Shown: positions 56,253-64,000 of the stretch, piece by piece | Layout of the letters: every line of letters starts with the position of its first letter | How positions within the stretch are numbered: the first letter of the stretch is position 1 | NCBI RefSeq assembly: GCF_001704615.3 | Contig: NZ_CP029397.2 | Span: 3,038,001-3,102,000, forward strand | Length of the DNA stretch: 64,000 nucleotides | Origin: Acinetobacter defluvii | GTDB taxonomy: Bacteria > Pseudomonadota > Gammaproteobacteria > Pseudomonadales > Moraxellaceae | Reading direction: 5' to 3' | Program-made: the position numbers and the translations under genes | The notes under the pieces: generated by a model | Databases searched by the model: none | Seen by the model: only the letters and a program-made list of their open reading frames with translations | Told to the model about the DNA's origin: nothing

Positions 56253-56636
56253 ATGTCCCGCCAAGTGATTCATACTGAAAATGCCCCTGCCGCGATTGGA
56301 ACGTATTCTCAAGCGATCTTAGTTGAAAATACGCTCTATCTTTCAGGTCAAATTGGTTTAGACCCATATAGTATGGAATTGGTTGAAGGCATTGAAGCTC
56401 AAATCCGCCGTGTCTTTGATAACTTAAAAGCCGTTTGTGAAGCCGCAGGTGGTTCACTTGCAGATATTGCAAAGCTCAATATTTTCTTGACAGATTTATC
56501 TCACTTTCAACTCGTTAACCAAATTATGGGAGAGTACTTTGCACAACCTTATCCTGCACGTGCTGCATTGGGTGTTGCAAGCTTACCGAAGAATGCATTA
56601 GTTGAAATGGATGGTATTGTAATTATTAATAAATAA
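56253..56636 (+). CDS. ridA: RidA family reactive intermediate deaminase
   Basis: A 127-residue protein. It removes toxic 2-aminoacrylate by hydrolysis to pyruvate. [25 protein letters not shown] contains the substrate-binding tyrosine, and [26 protein letters not shown] holds the catalytic arginine. TAGGAGA precedes the ATG at good distance. Seventy-six bases after spoT, as in many gammaproteobacteria. Confidence 0.95.
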   Translation: MSRQVIHTENAPAAIGTYSQAILVENTLYLSGQIGLDPYSMELVEGIEAQIRRVFDNLKAVCEAAGGSLADIAKLNIFLTDLSHFQLVNQIMGEYFAQPYPARAALGVASLPKNALVEMDGIVIINK

Positions 56637-56673
56637 AAATATATAAATATCAATACAATAAAACTAAGATTCA

Positions 56674-56734
56674 ATACCACCCTTACGTAAAAATCCGAGA
56701 ATAACTCGAATTTCCACTCAGGTGGTATTTTTTT
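56674..56734 (+). terminator. terminator after ridA, with nested hairpin
   Basis: Outer arms ATACCACC (56674-56681) and GGTGGTAT (56721-56728) precede seven or more T residues. Inside, AAATCCGAG and CTCGAATTT form a second stem. Confidence 0.85.
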
Positions 56735-56780
56735 ATCCAAAAAGTCAATATACAAAAATTATATATTTAAATGAATTTCA

Positions 56781-56810
56781 TTGACAAACGATAATAATTA
56801 TCAATAATAT
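56781..56810 (+). promoter_or_regulatory. bfd promoter with a Fur box between -35 and -10
   Basis: TTGACA (56781-56786) and an AT-rich -10 (ATAATA/TAATAT, 56804-56810) are spaced 17-18 bases apart. GATAATAATTATCAATAAT (56790-56808) matches the 19-base Fur consensus at about 14 positions, so iron-bound Fur would block RNA polymerase. Confidence 0.75.
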
Positions 56811-56843
56811 CAGTTATCGCATTTAAACCTGTGGTTGATTCTC

Positions 56844-57038
56844 ATGTACGTTTGTTTATGTCGTGGTATTACCGATCAAGATATCAAAGATGCTATGGCA
56901 AATGGCGCTGAAAGTTATCGAGAAGTCCGTGAACTGCTGGACTTAGGGACATGCTGTGGACGTTGTGCACCTGAAGCAAAAAGCATTATTAATGAAGAAT
57001 TAGCCTTGGTTGCTGCTCGAATTTCTGTGGCAGCTTAA
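56844..57038 (+). CDS. bfd: bacterioferritin-associated ferredoxin
   Basis: A 64-residue [2Fe-2S] protein from ATG 56844. The four cluster cysteines are in MYVCLCRGIT (C4, C6) and DLGTCCGRCAPEA (CxxC). It donates electrons to bacterioferritin to release stored iron when iron is scarce, which fits the Fur box in its promoter. bfr follows after 310 bases. Confidence 0.95.
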   Translation: MYVCLCRGITDQDIKDAMANGAESYREVRELLDLGTCCGRCAPEAKSIINEELALVAARISVAA

Positions 57039-57347
57039 AACTTTTTATATGTTTTGAAATAATCATAATAATTTTTCTATGATCAGCAATGGTCATCCTC
57101 CTCCCCCGCTTCGACTCAAAGCGGGTTTCTTTTTAGAGATAAAGACCTTTTGGTCTGTTTAATTCCATACTATTTAACTTAATGACTGATCTATTTCTCA
57201 AGAATTTAGCTTTCTGATGATTTTGATTGCGATTTTCATTTGCCGTTCTATAAAAGGCTCGAAACACTTATAAAATTTGATTAATATAAAACAATGGATT
57301 GCCTTAAAAAATATTTTGAGGCACAGATTTAAAATGGAGCATTCACC
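57039..57347. other. bfd-bfr intergenic region with terminator
   Basis: A GC-rich stem, CCCGCTT (57105-57111) with AAGCGGG (57119-57125) followed by TTTCTTTTT, ends the bfd transcript. The rest is AT-rich and must hold the bfr promoter. No clear Fur box seen for bfr. Confidence 0.65.
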
Positions 57348-57812
57348 ATGAAAGGCAATCGTGACGTTATTAACCAACTAAACCAAGTGCTGTATCATCA
57401 TTTAACTGCAATTAATCAATATTTCCTACATTCACGTATGTTTAATGATTGGGGCATTGAGCAATTGGGCTCAGCAGAATACAAAGAATCTATTCGTCAA
57501 ATGAAACATGCCGATAAGATTATTGAACGTATTCTATTTCTTGAAGGTTTACCGAATTTACAACATTTAGGTAAATTGTATATTGGACAACATACACTAG
57601 AAGTACTCAATTGTGACATTCGCAAAGTTAAGGAAAATATTGAAGCATTACAGAAAGCAGTTGCACTTGCTGAAGAACATCTCGACTATGTAACACGTGA
57701 TCTCATCCAAGAAATTCTAGAAAAAGAAGAAGACTATTGGGACTGGTTGACGACTCAAATCGATCTTACAGACAATGTTGGTATCGAAAACTATATTCAA
57801 AGCAAAATGTAA
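57348..57812 (+). CDS. bfr: bacterioferritin
   Basis: A 154-residue subunit of the 24-mer iron-storage cage. Ferroxidase ligands lie in LYHHLTAINQYFLHSRMFNDWG (Glu is replaced by Thr/Ala near position 18, so check this), KESIRQMKHADKIIERILFLEGLPNLQ (E and H near 51-54, heme Met near 52) and HLDYVTRDLIQEILEKEEDYWDWL (E near 127, 130). Because the first Glu ligand looks absent (LTAIN instead of LTAEL), this may be the type of Bfr subunit with reduced ferroxidase activity that pairs with a second Bfr. Confidence 0.92.
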   Translation: MKGNRDVINQLNQVLYHHLTAINQYFLHSRMFNDWGIEQLGSAEYKESIRQMKHADKIIERILFLEGLPNLQHLGKLYIGQHTLEVLNCDIRKVKENIEALQKAVALAEEHLDYVTRDLIQEILEKEEDYWDWLTTQIDLTDNVGIENYIQSKM

Positions 57813-57828
57813 TTTTTCTTCTGCAATA

Positions 57829-57873
57829 AAAAAATCCCTTTGTTACTAGAAAGAGTTAGCAAAGGGATTTTTT
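57829..57873. terminator. bidirectional terminator between bfr and the O-oligosaccharyltransferase gene
   Basis: AAAAAATCCCTTTG (57829-57842) and CAAAGGGATTTTTT (57860-57873) are perfect 14-base complements with T tracts on either strand. Confidence 0.92.
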
Positions 57874-57877
57874 ATGG

Positions 57878-59518
57878 TTATTTTTCAGTTTTTGGCAACA
57901 CGTCCTGATAACTGTGCTTTTCTCGATGCAGCTCAGATAAAATCCAAAGCTGATGTTCTGCCTCAGCCTTTTTACCATTAAATGCAAGTATTTGTGCATA
58001 TTTAAATAGATCATATTTAGAAGCTAAATTTGCCACCATACGGCCTAAATGCTGCAATTGTACATCTGACATTTTAGTAAATGGGTCTAAGCTGATCCAC
58101 CAAACACGCTCTTTAAATTGTGAGAGCAACCAAATCTGTTGATTCATCACCTGTTGCTGTGCATCTGTTAACGGTTTTTTTGTATTTACATATACGCTTT
58201 GTTGGCGATATAGCTGATAATCTCGATACACTATCACACACAGCGAGATACCAATTAAAACCAAGCTCAGCGTAACAGCAGGCTTTAAGTTTTTACTGGG
58301 TAAATGAGGATATTGCGCTTGAATAATTCCCAGTAAAAAACCCATTGGCAGTAAAAAATAAGCATAATGGATCGGATACTCTAAAAGAGCATGAATCAAA
58401 ATTGCACATACCATCAAAGTAGCAACCAATGAAACAGGCTCTTTAATGCCTTTATTTAACCAATACAACCAACCGACCACATATAAAATAATCAATATAC
58501 CCAGTGGGATTCCATTCCAAACCAACAAGTCTAAAATGACATTATGTGCAGTCTTGTACCATTCATGTGATGGATACAAATCAAATGCAGCAATCTGTGC
58601 TATGCCTGTTTGATTCCAACCATAACCCCACCAAGGTTGTTGCTGAATCGCCACCCAAGCTTGTGACCACATGTCTAATCTCAAATAACCTGATGACGCT
58701 CGTTGTATCACACTCGCTGTAGTCACAACATCTTGCTGAGAAAAGGTATTAATAAAACTATTAAAATAAGGCAATAAACCAATCGCAGCAACAAATACAC
58801 CTACCCATAACAATAGTTTGGCAAAACTAAAGCGCTTAAACTGATTAAATTGTTTAATGGCTAAATAAATAAGAACAAATAAACACACCACCCAAGAGGT
58901 ACGAGACTGAGTTAAAGCAATACTAAAAATAAGAATTAAAGTGGCTGGAACAATTACAACATTTGCAATCAAACGCTTTTCATAAAAATATAAACACGCA
59001 AAAACTCCCATCGTCAAAAACGTTGCCAGATTATTCGGCTGTGCAAAGTTGGCATAGGGACGATTGCCTTTGAGGAAATTCATGAAAGGTGCAAAATATG
59101 AATTTAGTCCTAACCATTGGAGAATCGCCATCACACTTGAAAGCAGCGCCACAATCAAAATCACAATACTGATACTGGTAAATGCTTTTTCTCGCTTCAC
59201 TTTATCAAGTGATAGATTATAGCCTACAATGACCATCAACCAAAACATGAGTAGATACACACTACACAGTAAAGCATTACTAAAATACAGAATTTGCCCA
59301 AAACCATATTGGATAAATGGAATCAACAAAATCGGTAATGCTAAAAGCTGTGGTTTCGGGATTTTTAAATTTTTTTTCAGAAATATACACAATAGTGTAA
59401 TGCCTGATAAAAAAGCCAAAATCTCACTACCAAATGTTGTCCATGGTAGTTTATGAAAGGGTAATAGGTATGCTAGTGCTAATAATAGCGCTGATAGGAT
59501 GGGAAGGATCAGATGCAT
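57878..59518 (-). CDS. pglL: PglL-type protein O-oligosaccharyltransferase (Wzy/O-antigen-ligase fold)
   Basis: A 546-residue protein with about 11-12 membrane spans. GNRPYANFAQPNNLATFLTMGVFA is the PglL_A block. WWGYGWNQTGIAQ and SHEWYKTAHNVILDLLVWNGIPLG contain the conserved periplasmic His-Asn loop of Wzy/WaaL/PglL enzymes. A C-terminal helical domain follows the last span. It moves lipid-linked glycan onto serine of exported proteins. Lying near a pilin without a C-terminal serine, it resembles the A. baylyi ComP-specific PglL more than TfpO. A terminator hairpin ends just before its ATG and no ribosome site is visible. Confidence 0.88.
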   Translation of the reverse strand: MHLILPILSALLLALAYLLPFHKLPWTTFGSEILAFLSGITLLCIFLKKNLKIPKPQLLALPILLIPFIQYGFGQILYFSNALLCSVYLLMFWLMVIVGYNLSLDKVKREKAFTSISIVILIVALLSSVMAILQWLGLNSYFAPFMNFLKGNRPYANFAQPNNLATFLTMGVFACLYFYEKRLIANVVIVPATLILIFSIALTQSRTSWVVCLFVLIYLAIKQFNQFKRFSFAKLLLWVGVFVAAIGLLPYFNSFINTFSQQDVVTTASVIQRASSGYLRLDMWSQAWVAIQQQPWWGYGWNQTGIAQIAAFDLYPSHEWYKTAHNVILDLLVWNGIPLGILIILYVVGWLYWLNKGIKEPVSLVATLMVCAILIHALLEYPIHYAYFLLPMGFLLGIIQAQYPHLPSKNLKPAVTLSLVLIGISLCVIVYRDYQLYRQQSVYVNTKKPLTDAQQQVMNQQIWLLSQFKERVWWISLDPFTKMSDVQLQHLGRMVANLASKYDLFKYAQILAFNGKKAEAEHQLWILSELHREKHSYQDVLPKTEK

Positions 59519-59530
59519 GGGATCATGTGC

Positions 59531-59562
59531 ATAAAAAAACTGAGTGAATTATACACTCAGTT
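59531..59562 (-). terminator. terminator directly before the pglL start
   Basis: On the minus strand AACTGAGTG and CACTCAGTT form a stem followed by seven T residues, ending about 12 bases before the pglL ATG. Confidence 0.8.
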
Positions 59563-59592
59563 CAAAAAAGGTCTAAAAATTTAAATACTGGG

Positions 59593-59700
59593 TTATTTCC
59601 AAGGTCGAAGATCAACGATTTTAACCACTTTACCTTTTTCTTTATTAATCAGGACAATCATATCGACTGCCGTTGCACGTAATGATACCCATGAATCAGC
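59593..59700 (-). pseudogene. 3' remnant of an unknown gene
   Basis: The stretch ADSWVSLRATAVDMIVLINK, then EKGKVVKIVDLRPWK and a stop, is a well-formed C-terminus but the frame is closed by TAG at 59701. It is followed by its own terminator at 59562-59531. The rest of the gene is missing, probably deleted when the upstream hydrolase gene arrived or rearranged. Source family not recognised. Confidence 0.55.
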
Positions 59701-59745
59701 CTAGTGAAAAAAAGCACTTTGCCAAAAAAGAGAAAAAGTGACATT

Positions 59746-60948
59746 TTACGTTGATTTATACCACTGAGCTAATGCCTCATATATTTTCATTTTAGTTTGA
59801 TCGTATTCACCTTGCCCCAATTTTGCTTGTCCACTTGACAATAGGCTTAATACTCCCCCATATTCGTCAACAACAACTAGAGAACTAGCACCTGGCAAAA
59901 CCCCATCTCGAAAATAAACTTTCAAATTTTGATCAGTTTTCTGATAAGGAAACATCGCATAACCATAACAATCACGCAACTTATGTACATCACATGTAAT
60001 CTCTGGCTGACTTAAGATATTAGGTTGAGGCTTATTTATCATTTGCCTAACTTGTTTTGCAAGTGCTATCGCACTCCCTGACAAACCTGCTGATGAGGCA
60101 AGTGCAGGATAATCAAATGCTGTGTAAATATCACTATATCCTGTTAAACCTATTTCAATATAACGATATTTTGCCTCATCTTCGAGGCGTTTATTTTCTA
60201 AAAAACGTATATTTTCATTTACTAAAGCATATTCTTTTTCAATGATTTCTTGGTAGCTCATATTTTTTTGTTTCGCAATAATTTCCCCTAACAAACAATA
60301 CCCCAAGTTTGAGTAACTAAAAGTCGTATTCGGGTCAAAGGACAATTGAACTTGAGACAATTGATCAAGATTATTCGGACAAAAAGGTTTTTCTCTATTT
60401 CGAAACATTTCATCACCCATTAAACCTGTCCGATTAAAACCAGCTCGATGCAATAATAAATCACCCACTGTAATCTGTTTAATACGTAAATCATCTGGCG
60501 CTGATATTTCTGGCAATACACTTAATGCTTGCTCTGCTAAACTTATTTTGTTTTTTTTAATCAAATCTAATATAGCATCACTTGTCCAAAGCTTCGAAAC
60601 ACTTGCAAAACGAAACCGCGTATCTTTATTTACTTTTTTTGAAAATAATGGAAAGCCCAAATAACCACTTTCGCAATGAAATAACTGACCTTGGGGAGAA
60701 ATATACGCTACCTGATTATTAGGTGCTCGATGCGATAGACTGACACTTTTTAAAGTATCTTTCAACCATTCAGGGCTTTGATTAGAACAGCTTAATGCTG
60801 TTGTTTCTAAATTAACTTGCAGTGGATACGTCTTTAAAATTAACTCATTTCTCGCAATCGTATTTACTGAGTAATAAATACCTGCCATTGTAATAAACGT
60901 TAAAAATATAACGATACATATTTCTGATAATTTTACTTGATGACGCAT
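59746..60948 (-). CDS. serine hydrolase of the beta-lactamase/transpeptidase-like family
   Basis: A 400-residue protein with one N-terminal membrane anchor (residues about 8-30). The S-x-x-K motif is FASVSKLW (S116, K119) and the Y-x-N motif is FSYSNLGY (Y212, N214), as in class C beta-lactamases, DD-peptidases and esterases. LLLHRAGFNRTG is typical of Beta-lactamase (PF00144) proteins; a clear KTG-type box is not evident. It lies between the pilin gene and the O-glycan ligase, on their strand. A role on peptidoglycan or an ester substrate is possible; the position may be coincidental. Confidence 0.85.
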   Translation of the reverse strand: MRHQVKLSEICIVIFLTFITMAGIYYSVNTIARNELILKTYPLQVNLETTALSCSNQSPEWLKDTLKSVSLSHRAPNNQVAYISPQGQLFHCESGYLGFPLFSKKVNKDTRFRFASVSKLWTSDAILDLIKKNKISLAEQALSVLPEISAPDDLRIKQITVGDLLLHRAGFNRTGLMGDEMFRNREKPFCPNNLDQLSQVQLSFDPNTTFSYSNLGYCLLGEIIAKQKNMSYQEIIEKEYALVNENIRFLENKRLEDEAKYRYIEIGLTGYSDIYTAFDYPALASSAGLSGSAIALAKQVRQMINKPQPNILSQPEITCDVHKLRDCYGYAMFPYQKTDQNLKVYFRDGVLPGASSLVVVDEYGGVLSLLSSGQAKLGQGEYDQTKMKIYEALAQWYKST

Positions 60949-60964
60949 ATAACCCTCAAAAGAA

Positions 60965-60985
60965 AACCTCCCATAAAGGGAGGTT
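60965..60985 (-). terminator. terminator after the pilin gene
   Basis: AACCTCCC and GGGAGGTT around ATAAA, 20-40 bases past the pilin stop, with TTTTC following on the minus strand. Confidence 0.85.
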
Positions 60986-61007
60986 CAAATACAGCATTTT
61001 ATATTAA

Positions 61008-61472
61008 TTATTCAGCACCAGGACAGCTTGTTGGTAAGAATTTTGCTTCAATACCTTCACCAGCTGCACAAGTCCAAGTACCCGCATTATCTGCATTATA
61101 TCCAGCACGAGTCCATGTAATTGTTTTTCCTGATAATGCACCACTAGCACCATTACCAAAAGTACCAACAATTGTTGAGGCCCCTGTATCACGAGCTAGA
61201 GTAGCAACAATTCCACCATTTGTAGATGCTACCGTACCTTCTGCAGCTTCACCAAATAAAGTAGAATCAGCAATTTTAAAATCACATTCTTTATTATCAC
61301 TTAGACAAAGCTCAACCATAGTTTTATAATTGCCCAACTCGCCAATTGCGCGAGTAACTTGAGACTTAGTGACATAGTTTTGGTATTGTGGAATCGCAAT
61401 TGCAGCCAAAATACCGATAATCGCAACAACGATCATTAACTCGATCAAGGTAAAACCTTTTTGAGCGTTCAT
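61008..61472 (-). CDS. type IV pilin (PilA/ComP-like)
   Basis: A 154-residue protein. Leader MNAQKG, then [33 protein letters not shown] with the position-5 glutamate. Two disulfide pairs can form from CLSDNKEC and [10 protein letters not shown] ... LPTSCPGAE. Such subunits build the pilus used for twitching and DNA uptake, while the tip genes lie at 43.4-51.2 kb. The C-terminus ends GAE, not Ser, so terminal-serine glycosylation of TfpO type is not expected; internal serines or threonines ([21 protein letters not shown]) could be targets. GGAGAGA serves the ATG. Confidence 0.93.
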   Translation of the reverse strand: MNAQKGFTLIELMIVVAIIGILAAIAIPQYQNYVTKSQVTRAIGELGNYKTMVELCLSDNKECDFKIADSTLFGEAAEGTVASTNGGIVATLARDTGASTIVGTFGNGASGALSGKTITWTRAGYNADNAGTWTCAAGEGIEAKFLPTSCPGAE

Positions 61473-61508
61473 AACATCTCTCCAATATTTTAATTTTTTA
61501 TAAAATCA

Positions 61509-61514
61509 ATTATA
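61509..61514 (-). promoter_or_regulatory. -10 element (TATAAT) of the pilin gene
   Basis: A perfect TATAAT on the minus strand, 37 bases before the pilin ATG. No strong -35 is seen at 16-18 bases, and I see no TGGCAC-N5-TTGC sigma-54 site in its place. Confidence 0.5.
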
Positions 61515-61675
61515 GCTTGCGTCCTAACCCCAAAGTGATAAAACGCGAACCGTTTAACACTTGTTTATTGTTATCGAATTTGGTGCTTTTAACAACAGTT
61601 AAATATAATTTTATGTTCATATATTTTTTTATGTAAAAAAGTGACACTTTGTGTCACTCTTTCTATGATTTTAAA

Positions 61676-62236
61676 CTAGTTTAAAATGATAGGCGTATTA
61701 GGAAGTTCGTTTTGCTCTTCCAAATCAACTTTTTTATAATATAAATTCAATACTTTTCCTATACTTATAACACCTTCTAACACTGCATTTCTATGGCGTT
61801 TTGCTTTTAATTCAGCAACTATTTGGTCACAGATCGCTTGCCAGACACTTTGTTCGGTTGCATTTCTAATGCCTCGATCTATCACAATTTCAACTTTTTG
61901 TTCACATAAGTTGAGATAAAGCAAAATTCCGCTATTTTTTTCAGTATCCCAGACACCAAGTTCAGCAAAAAGTTGCTGTGCACGTAAACGCGTATCTTGA
62001 TGATAAGCTTGATTACTTGGAATATGTCCCTCAATCACCACCTGAATCTCGCCAACATGCCCTTGTTCTGCTTGTTTAACCGCTTCTGCAATCACCGTCT
62101 GATCTTGTTTGGAAAAATATCGCTTCGATGCAGGCATATAAAAAAAATGCTTAAGCCAACGTGCAAAACTTGGCGTTACATGTTGTTGTATTTTTGGTTC
62201 TGTGACGATCTCTGTTGTATCTGTTTTACTTACCAT
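61676..62236 (-). CDS. TPM-domain protein (cytoplasmic partner)
   Basis: A 186-residue protein without signal peptide. FSKQDQTVIAEAVKQAEQGHVGEIQVVIEGH, RLRAQQLFAELGVWDTEKNSGILLYLNLCEQKVEIVIDRGI and WQAICDQIVAELKAKRH match the TPM fold. Its start overlaps the end of the upstream TPM gene by seven bases. In many bacteria lemA is followed by two TPM genes, one secreted or membrane-bound and one soluble, as here. Biochemical role unknown. Confidence 0.87.
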   Translation of the reverse strand: MVSKTDTTEIVTEPKIQQHVTPSFARWLKHFFYMPASKRYFSKQDQTVIAEAVKQAEQGHVGEIQVVIEGHIPSNQAYHQDTRLRAQQLFAELGVWDTEKNSGILLYLNLCEQKVEIVIDRGIRNATEQSVWQAICDQIVAELKAKRHRNAVLEGVISIGKVLNLYYKKVDLEEQNELPNTPIILN

Positions 62237-63321
62237 GAGCCTGATGCACCTCCCCCGCCAAAGCCGCCACCGCCGCCACTATATCCACCGCCGCCTCCGA
62301 AGCCGCCACCACTACTTCCACCACGTCCACCACCACCTGAAAGAAACATTTGAAAAATCAGTTGTGCTAAGGAAGTGATCAATAAAAAGAAAATTCCAAA
62401 CCCCATGACTAGGCTCATCAAAATACCTGAACCGTAAATCAAACTCGCAGCAAATGCTGTCACACCCGCAACTGAAGCACTCAACCGATTGCCAATGATA
62501 AATGAGGCAAAAACTCCAATAATCAAAATGATCATGGCTGTGGTCATGGTGCGATCTTTGGCTTCTTGTTCTTGAATGGCTTGATCTTGACGGGCTTTGA
62601 GTTCATCCGCAGCTTGTTTGGCTATTTCTGGGTCTAAATTTAAAACACGTTCAATTTCAGTCACGCCTACCTGAATACCTTGCCCATATCGACCTTCTTT
62701 AAAATAAGGTGTGATTTGGTTTCGGATAATTCGGCTGACCATAATGTCAGGCAATACACCTTCTAAACCATAACCCGTGGCAATATGAATTTTACGGTCA
62801 TTCACTGCAACTGCAATCAATAAACCATTGTCCTGTTTTGCAGAACCTAGTTTCCATTGCTCCGCCACACGCATCGCAAAATCAAAAATACCTTCATTAC
62901 CTGTCGTAGGTACAATGATGATACCTATTTGCGCTTTGCCCTGATTGTGAATAGTGCGAATTTGGGTTTCTAAGTTTTGTTTCTCAGTTGCAGATAAAAT
63001 ATTGGCTTGATCAATAACAGGCTGATTTAAAGTAGGAAGCTGCCGCTCAGTTTGTCCTGCTGCCATATCATTGGCAACAGTCGGTGCAGTATTTTGATGT
63101 TGTGTATGGGTTGTGGGTTGTTGATTTAGTGGTGGCGTATTGGGTGATGTGGAATTTTGATTTTGAATCACTTTCCCCATTACCACAGCATTTTCAACGC
63201 TGTCCGTTGCAGTTGCCACTTCCGCCCAAGCCAATGATTGAAAGGCAAATAGTAAGATACTGACCCACAGCATCAACCCTGTTTTCATTTTAGGATGAAT
63301 AACTTTGCACATTTCAATCAT
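62230..63321 (-). CDS. TPM-domain membrane protein with Gly-rich tail (YgcG-like)
   Basis: A 363-residue protein. A signal/anchor (LMLWVSILLFAFQSLAWA), a Gln/Thr/Asn linker, then the TPM domain: LNQPVIDQANILSATEKQNLETQIRTI, AQIGIIIVPTTGNEGIFDFAMRVAEQWKLGSAKQDNGLLIAVAVNDRKIHIATGYGLEGVLPD. Membrane spans near residues 255-320, and the C-terminus is a tail of GGGGGYSGGGGGFGGG type ending in SGSW. Typical of YgcG proteins associated with LemA. Second gene of the operon. Confidence 0.9.
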   Translation of the reverse strand: MIEMCKVIHPKMKTGLMLWVSILLFAFQSLAWAEVATATDSVENAVVMGKVIQNQNSTSPNTPPLNQQPTTHTQHQNTAPTVANDMAAGQTERQLPTLNQPVIDQANILSATEKQNLETQIRTIHNQGKAQIGIIIVPTTGNEGIFDFAMRVAEQWKLGSAKQDNGLLIAVAVNDRKIHIATGYGLEGVLPDIMVSRIIRNQITPYFKEGRYGQGIQVGVTEIERVLNLDPEIAKQAADELKARQDQAIQEQEAKDRTMTTAMIILIIGVFASFIIGNRLSASVAGVTAFAASLIYGSGILMSLVMGFGIFFLLITSLAQLIFQMFLSGGGGRGGSSGGGFGGGGGYSGGGGGFGGGGASGSW

Positions 63322-63347
63322 ATTTTTCTCACTGTATTTTCAATTGT

Positions 63348-63941
63348 TTAATTAAAATTTACAGTCGGAGCTTTGGCTGCACCTGCTTCTGCACTAAAGT
63401 TTGGCTTGGTTTTCATCCCAATTACTTTAGCTGTCATCGCTTGCGGGAACTGACGCACATAAGTATTGTAATCTTGTACTGTTTCTACATAGCGTGTACG
63501 TGCGGTACTGATGCGGTTTTCTGTACCTTCAAGTTGTACTTGTAAATCACGGAACTGTTCATTCGCTTTAAGATCTGGATAGTTTTCAGTGACTGCCAAT
63601 AAACGTGATAATGCACTGGTCATTTGAGATTGTGCTTCTTGATATTTTTTAAATAGCTCTGGATTTTCCAAAACCTCTTTATCCACTTTCAACCCTGCAA
63701 CATTGGCACGTGCTTGCGTGACTTCTGTCAGCACTTGCTCTTCGTGTTTGGCATAGCCTTTCACAACGTTCACAAGGTTGGGAACTAAATCTGCACGGCG
63801 TTGATATTGGTTTTCCACTTCTGACCAAGCCGCAGTCACAGATTCATCTTTGGCTTGTAGTGTATTATAACCACAACCTGAAAATACCAATGTGCTTGCA
63901 AGAGTCAATGCCAAAGCAGTTTTTTTCATCGCATTCATCAT
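63348..63941 (-). CDS. lemA: LemA family lipoprotein
   Basis: A 197-residue protein. The signal KKTALALTLASTLVFSGC carries a lipobox cysteine. GYNTLQAKDESVTAAWSEVENQYQRRADLVPNLVNVVKGYAKHEEQVLTEVTQARA is the LemA signature, followed by long helices (LLAVTENYPDLKANEQFRDLQVQLEGTENRISTAR). Function uncertain; the family co-occurs with TPM genes and is linked to envelope upkeep. Head of the lemA-TPM-TPM operon with its promoter in the last 60 bases of the window. Confidence 0.93.
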   Translation of the reverse strand: MMNAMKKTALALTLASTLVFSGCGYNTLQAKDESVTAAWSEVENQYQRRADLVPNLVNVVKGYAKHEEQVLTEVTQARANVAGLKVDKEVLENPELFKKYQEAQSQMTSALSRLLAVTENYPDLKANEQFRDLQVQLEGTENRISTARTRYVETVQDYNTYVRQFPQAMTAKVIGMKTKPNFSAEAGAAKAPTVNFN

Positions 63942-64000
63942 CTAAAACCTCAAGTATTTATTTGTATTTGTTGATATAAGTTTATTCTATACACATTTTA

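Noticed and set aside
60937..61329. Long plus-strand open frame opposite the pilin gene
   Set aside because: It is the antisense of a clear prepilin gene and has no homology or ribosome site.
61997..62353. Plus-strand frame encoding a proline-rich PPPPKPPPP protein
   Set aside because: It is the antisense of the Gly-rich tail of the TPM membrane protein.
1..64000. Search for rRNA, tRNA, CRISPR arrays or prophage genes
   Set aside because: No cloverleaf-type tRNA, rRNA segment, regularly spaced repeat array, integrase or phage structural gene was recognised.

Overview
The window looks like chromosomal DNA of an Acinetobacter (Moraxellaceae, Gammaproteobacteria). It is AT-rich. Gene content and local order are typical of the genus: truB next to a lipase foldase and lipase, rpsP-rimM-trmD-rplS, gmk-rpoZ-spoT-ridA, a fimU-pilV-pilW-pilX-pilY1-pilE minor pilin cluster beside ispH, bfd-bfr beside a pilin and a PglL-type O-oligosaccharyltransferase, and a CraA/MdfA efflux pump. 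No rRNA, tRNA or CRISPR was seen.

Layout. 1-8.3 kb: a frameshifted FAD oxidase, a stand-alone SIR2-domain gene, glyQS, then a HEPN-like gene broken by an IS3-family element. 8.3-20.7 kb: small secreted or lipoprotein genes (including a protein built of 33-residue repeats and a chagasin-type protease inhibitor), a 2-hydroxyacid dehydrogenase, a TetR regulator, two methyltransferases, a ParA-like ATPase and an AI-2E family permease. 20.7-28.6 kb: lipoprotein SodC, the CraA-like pump with a leader that can fold two ways, a pirin, an RlaP-type nucleotidyltransferase coupled to an abiH gene interrupted by one stop codon, and a Sel1-repeat protein. 28.7-36 kb: the divergent D-2-hydroxyglutarate dehydrogenase/serA pair, two RhtA-like exporters, a phosphatase and a second Sel1 protein. 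36-43.3 kb: hemerythrin, TauE permease, truB, lipase foldase and lipase, then the ribosomal/tRNA-modification operon. 43.4-51.8 kb: type IV pilus tip operon. 51.8-57.8 kb: ispH, gmk, rpoZ, spoT, ridA, bfd, bfr. 57.9-64 kb: PglL ligase, a serine hydrolase, the pilin, and a lemA-TPM operon.

Functional links. SerA and the D-2-HG dehydrogenase form a known metabolic couple. LifO folds the neighbouring lipase. The minor pilins and PilY1 would cap a pilus whose main subunit may be the pilin at 61 kb, probably glycosylated by the nearby PglL. Bfd releases iron from Bfr under Fur control. SpoT has an intact hydrolase half but a visibly degenerate synthetase half.

Three genes of types often linked to phage defence (SIR2, HEPN, AbiH) sit singly between housekeeping genes, and two of the three are broken. 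Several genes carry one-base frameshifts in short homopolymers or single stop codons. These may be real decay or sequencing error and should be confirmed against reads. I found no clearly novel complete system. The best leads are the SIR2 gene with an altered catalytic motif, the abiH-nucleotidyltransferase pair, the craA leader, the hairpin before sodC and the DnaA-box cluster behind sodC.
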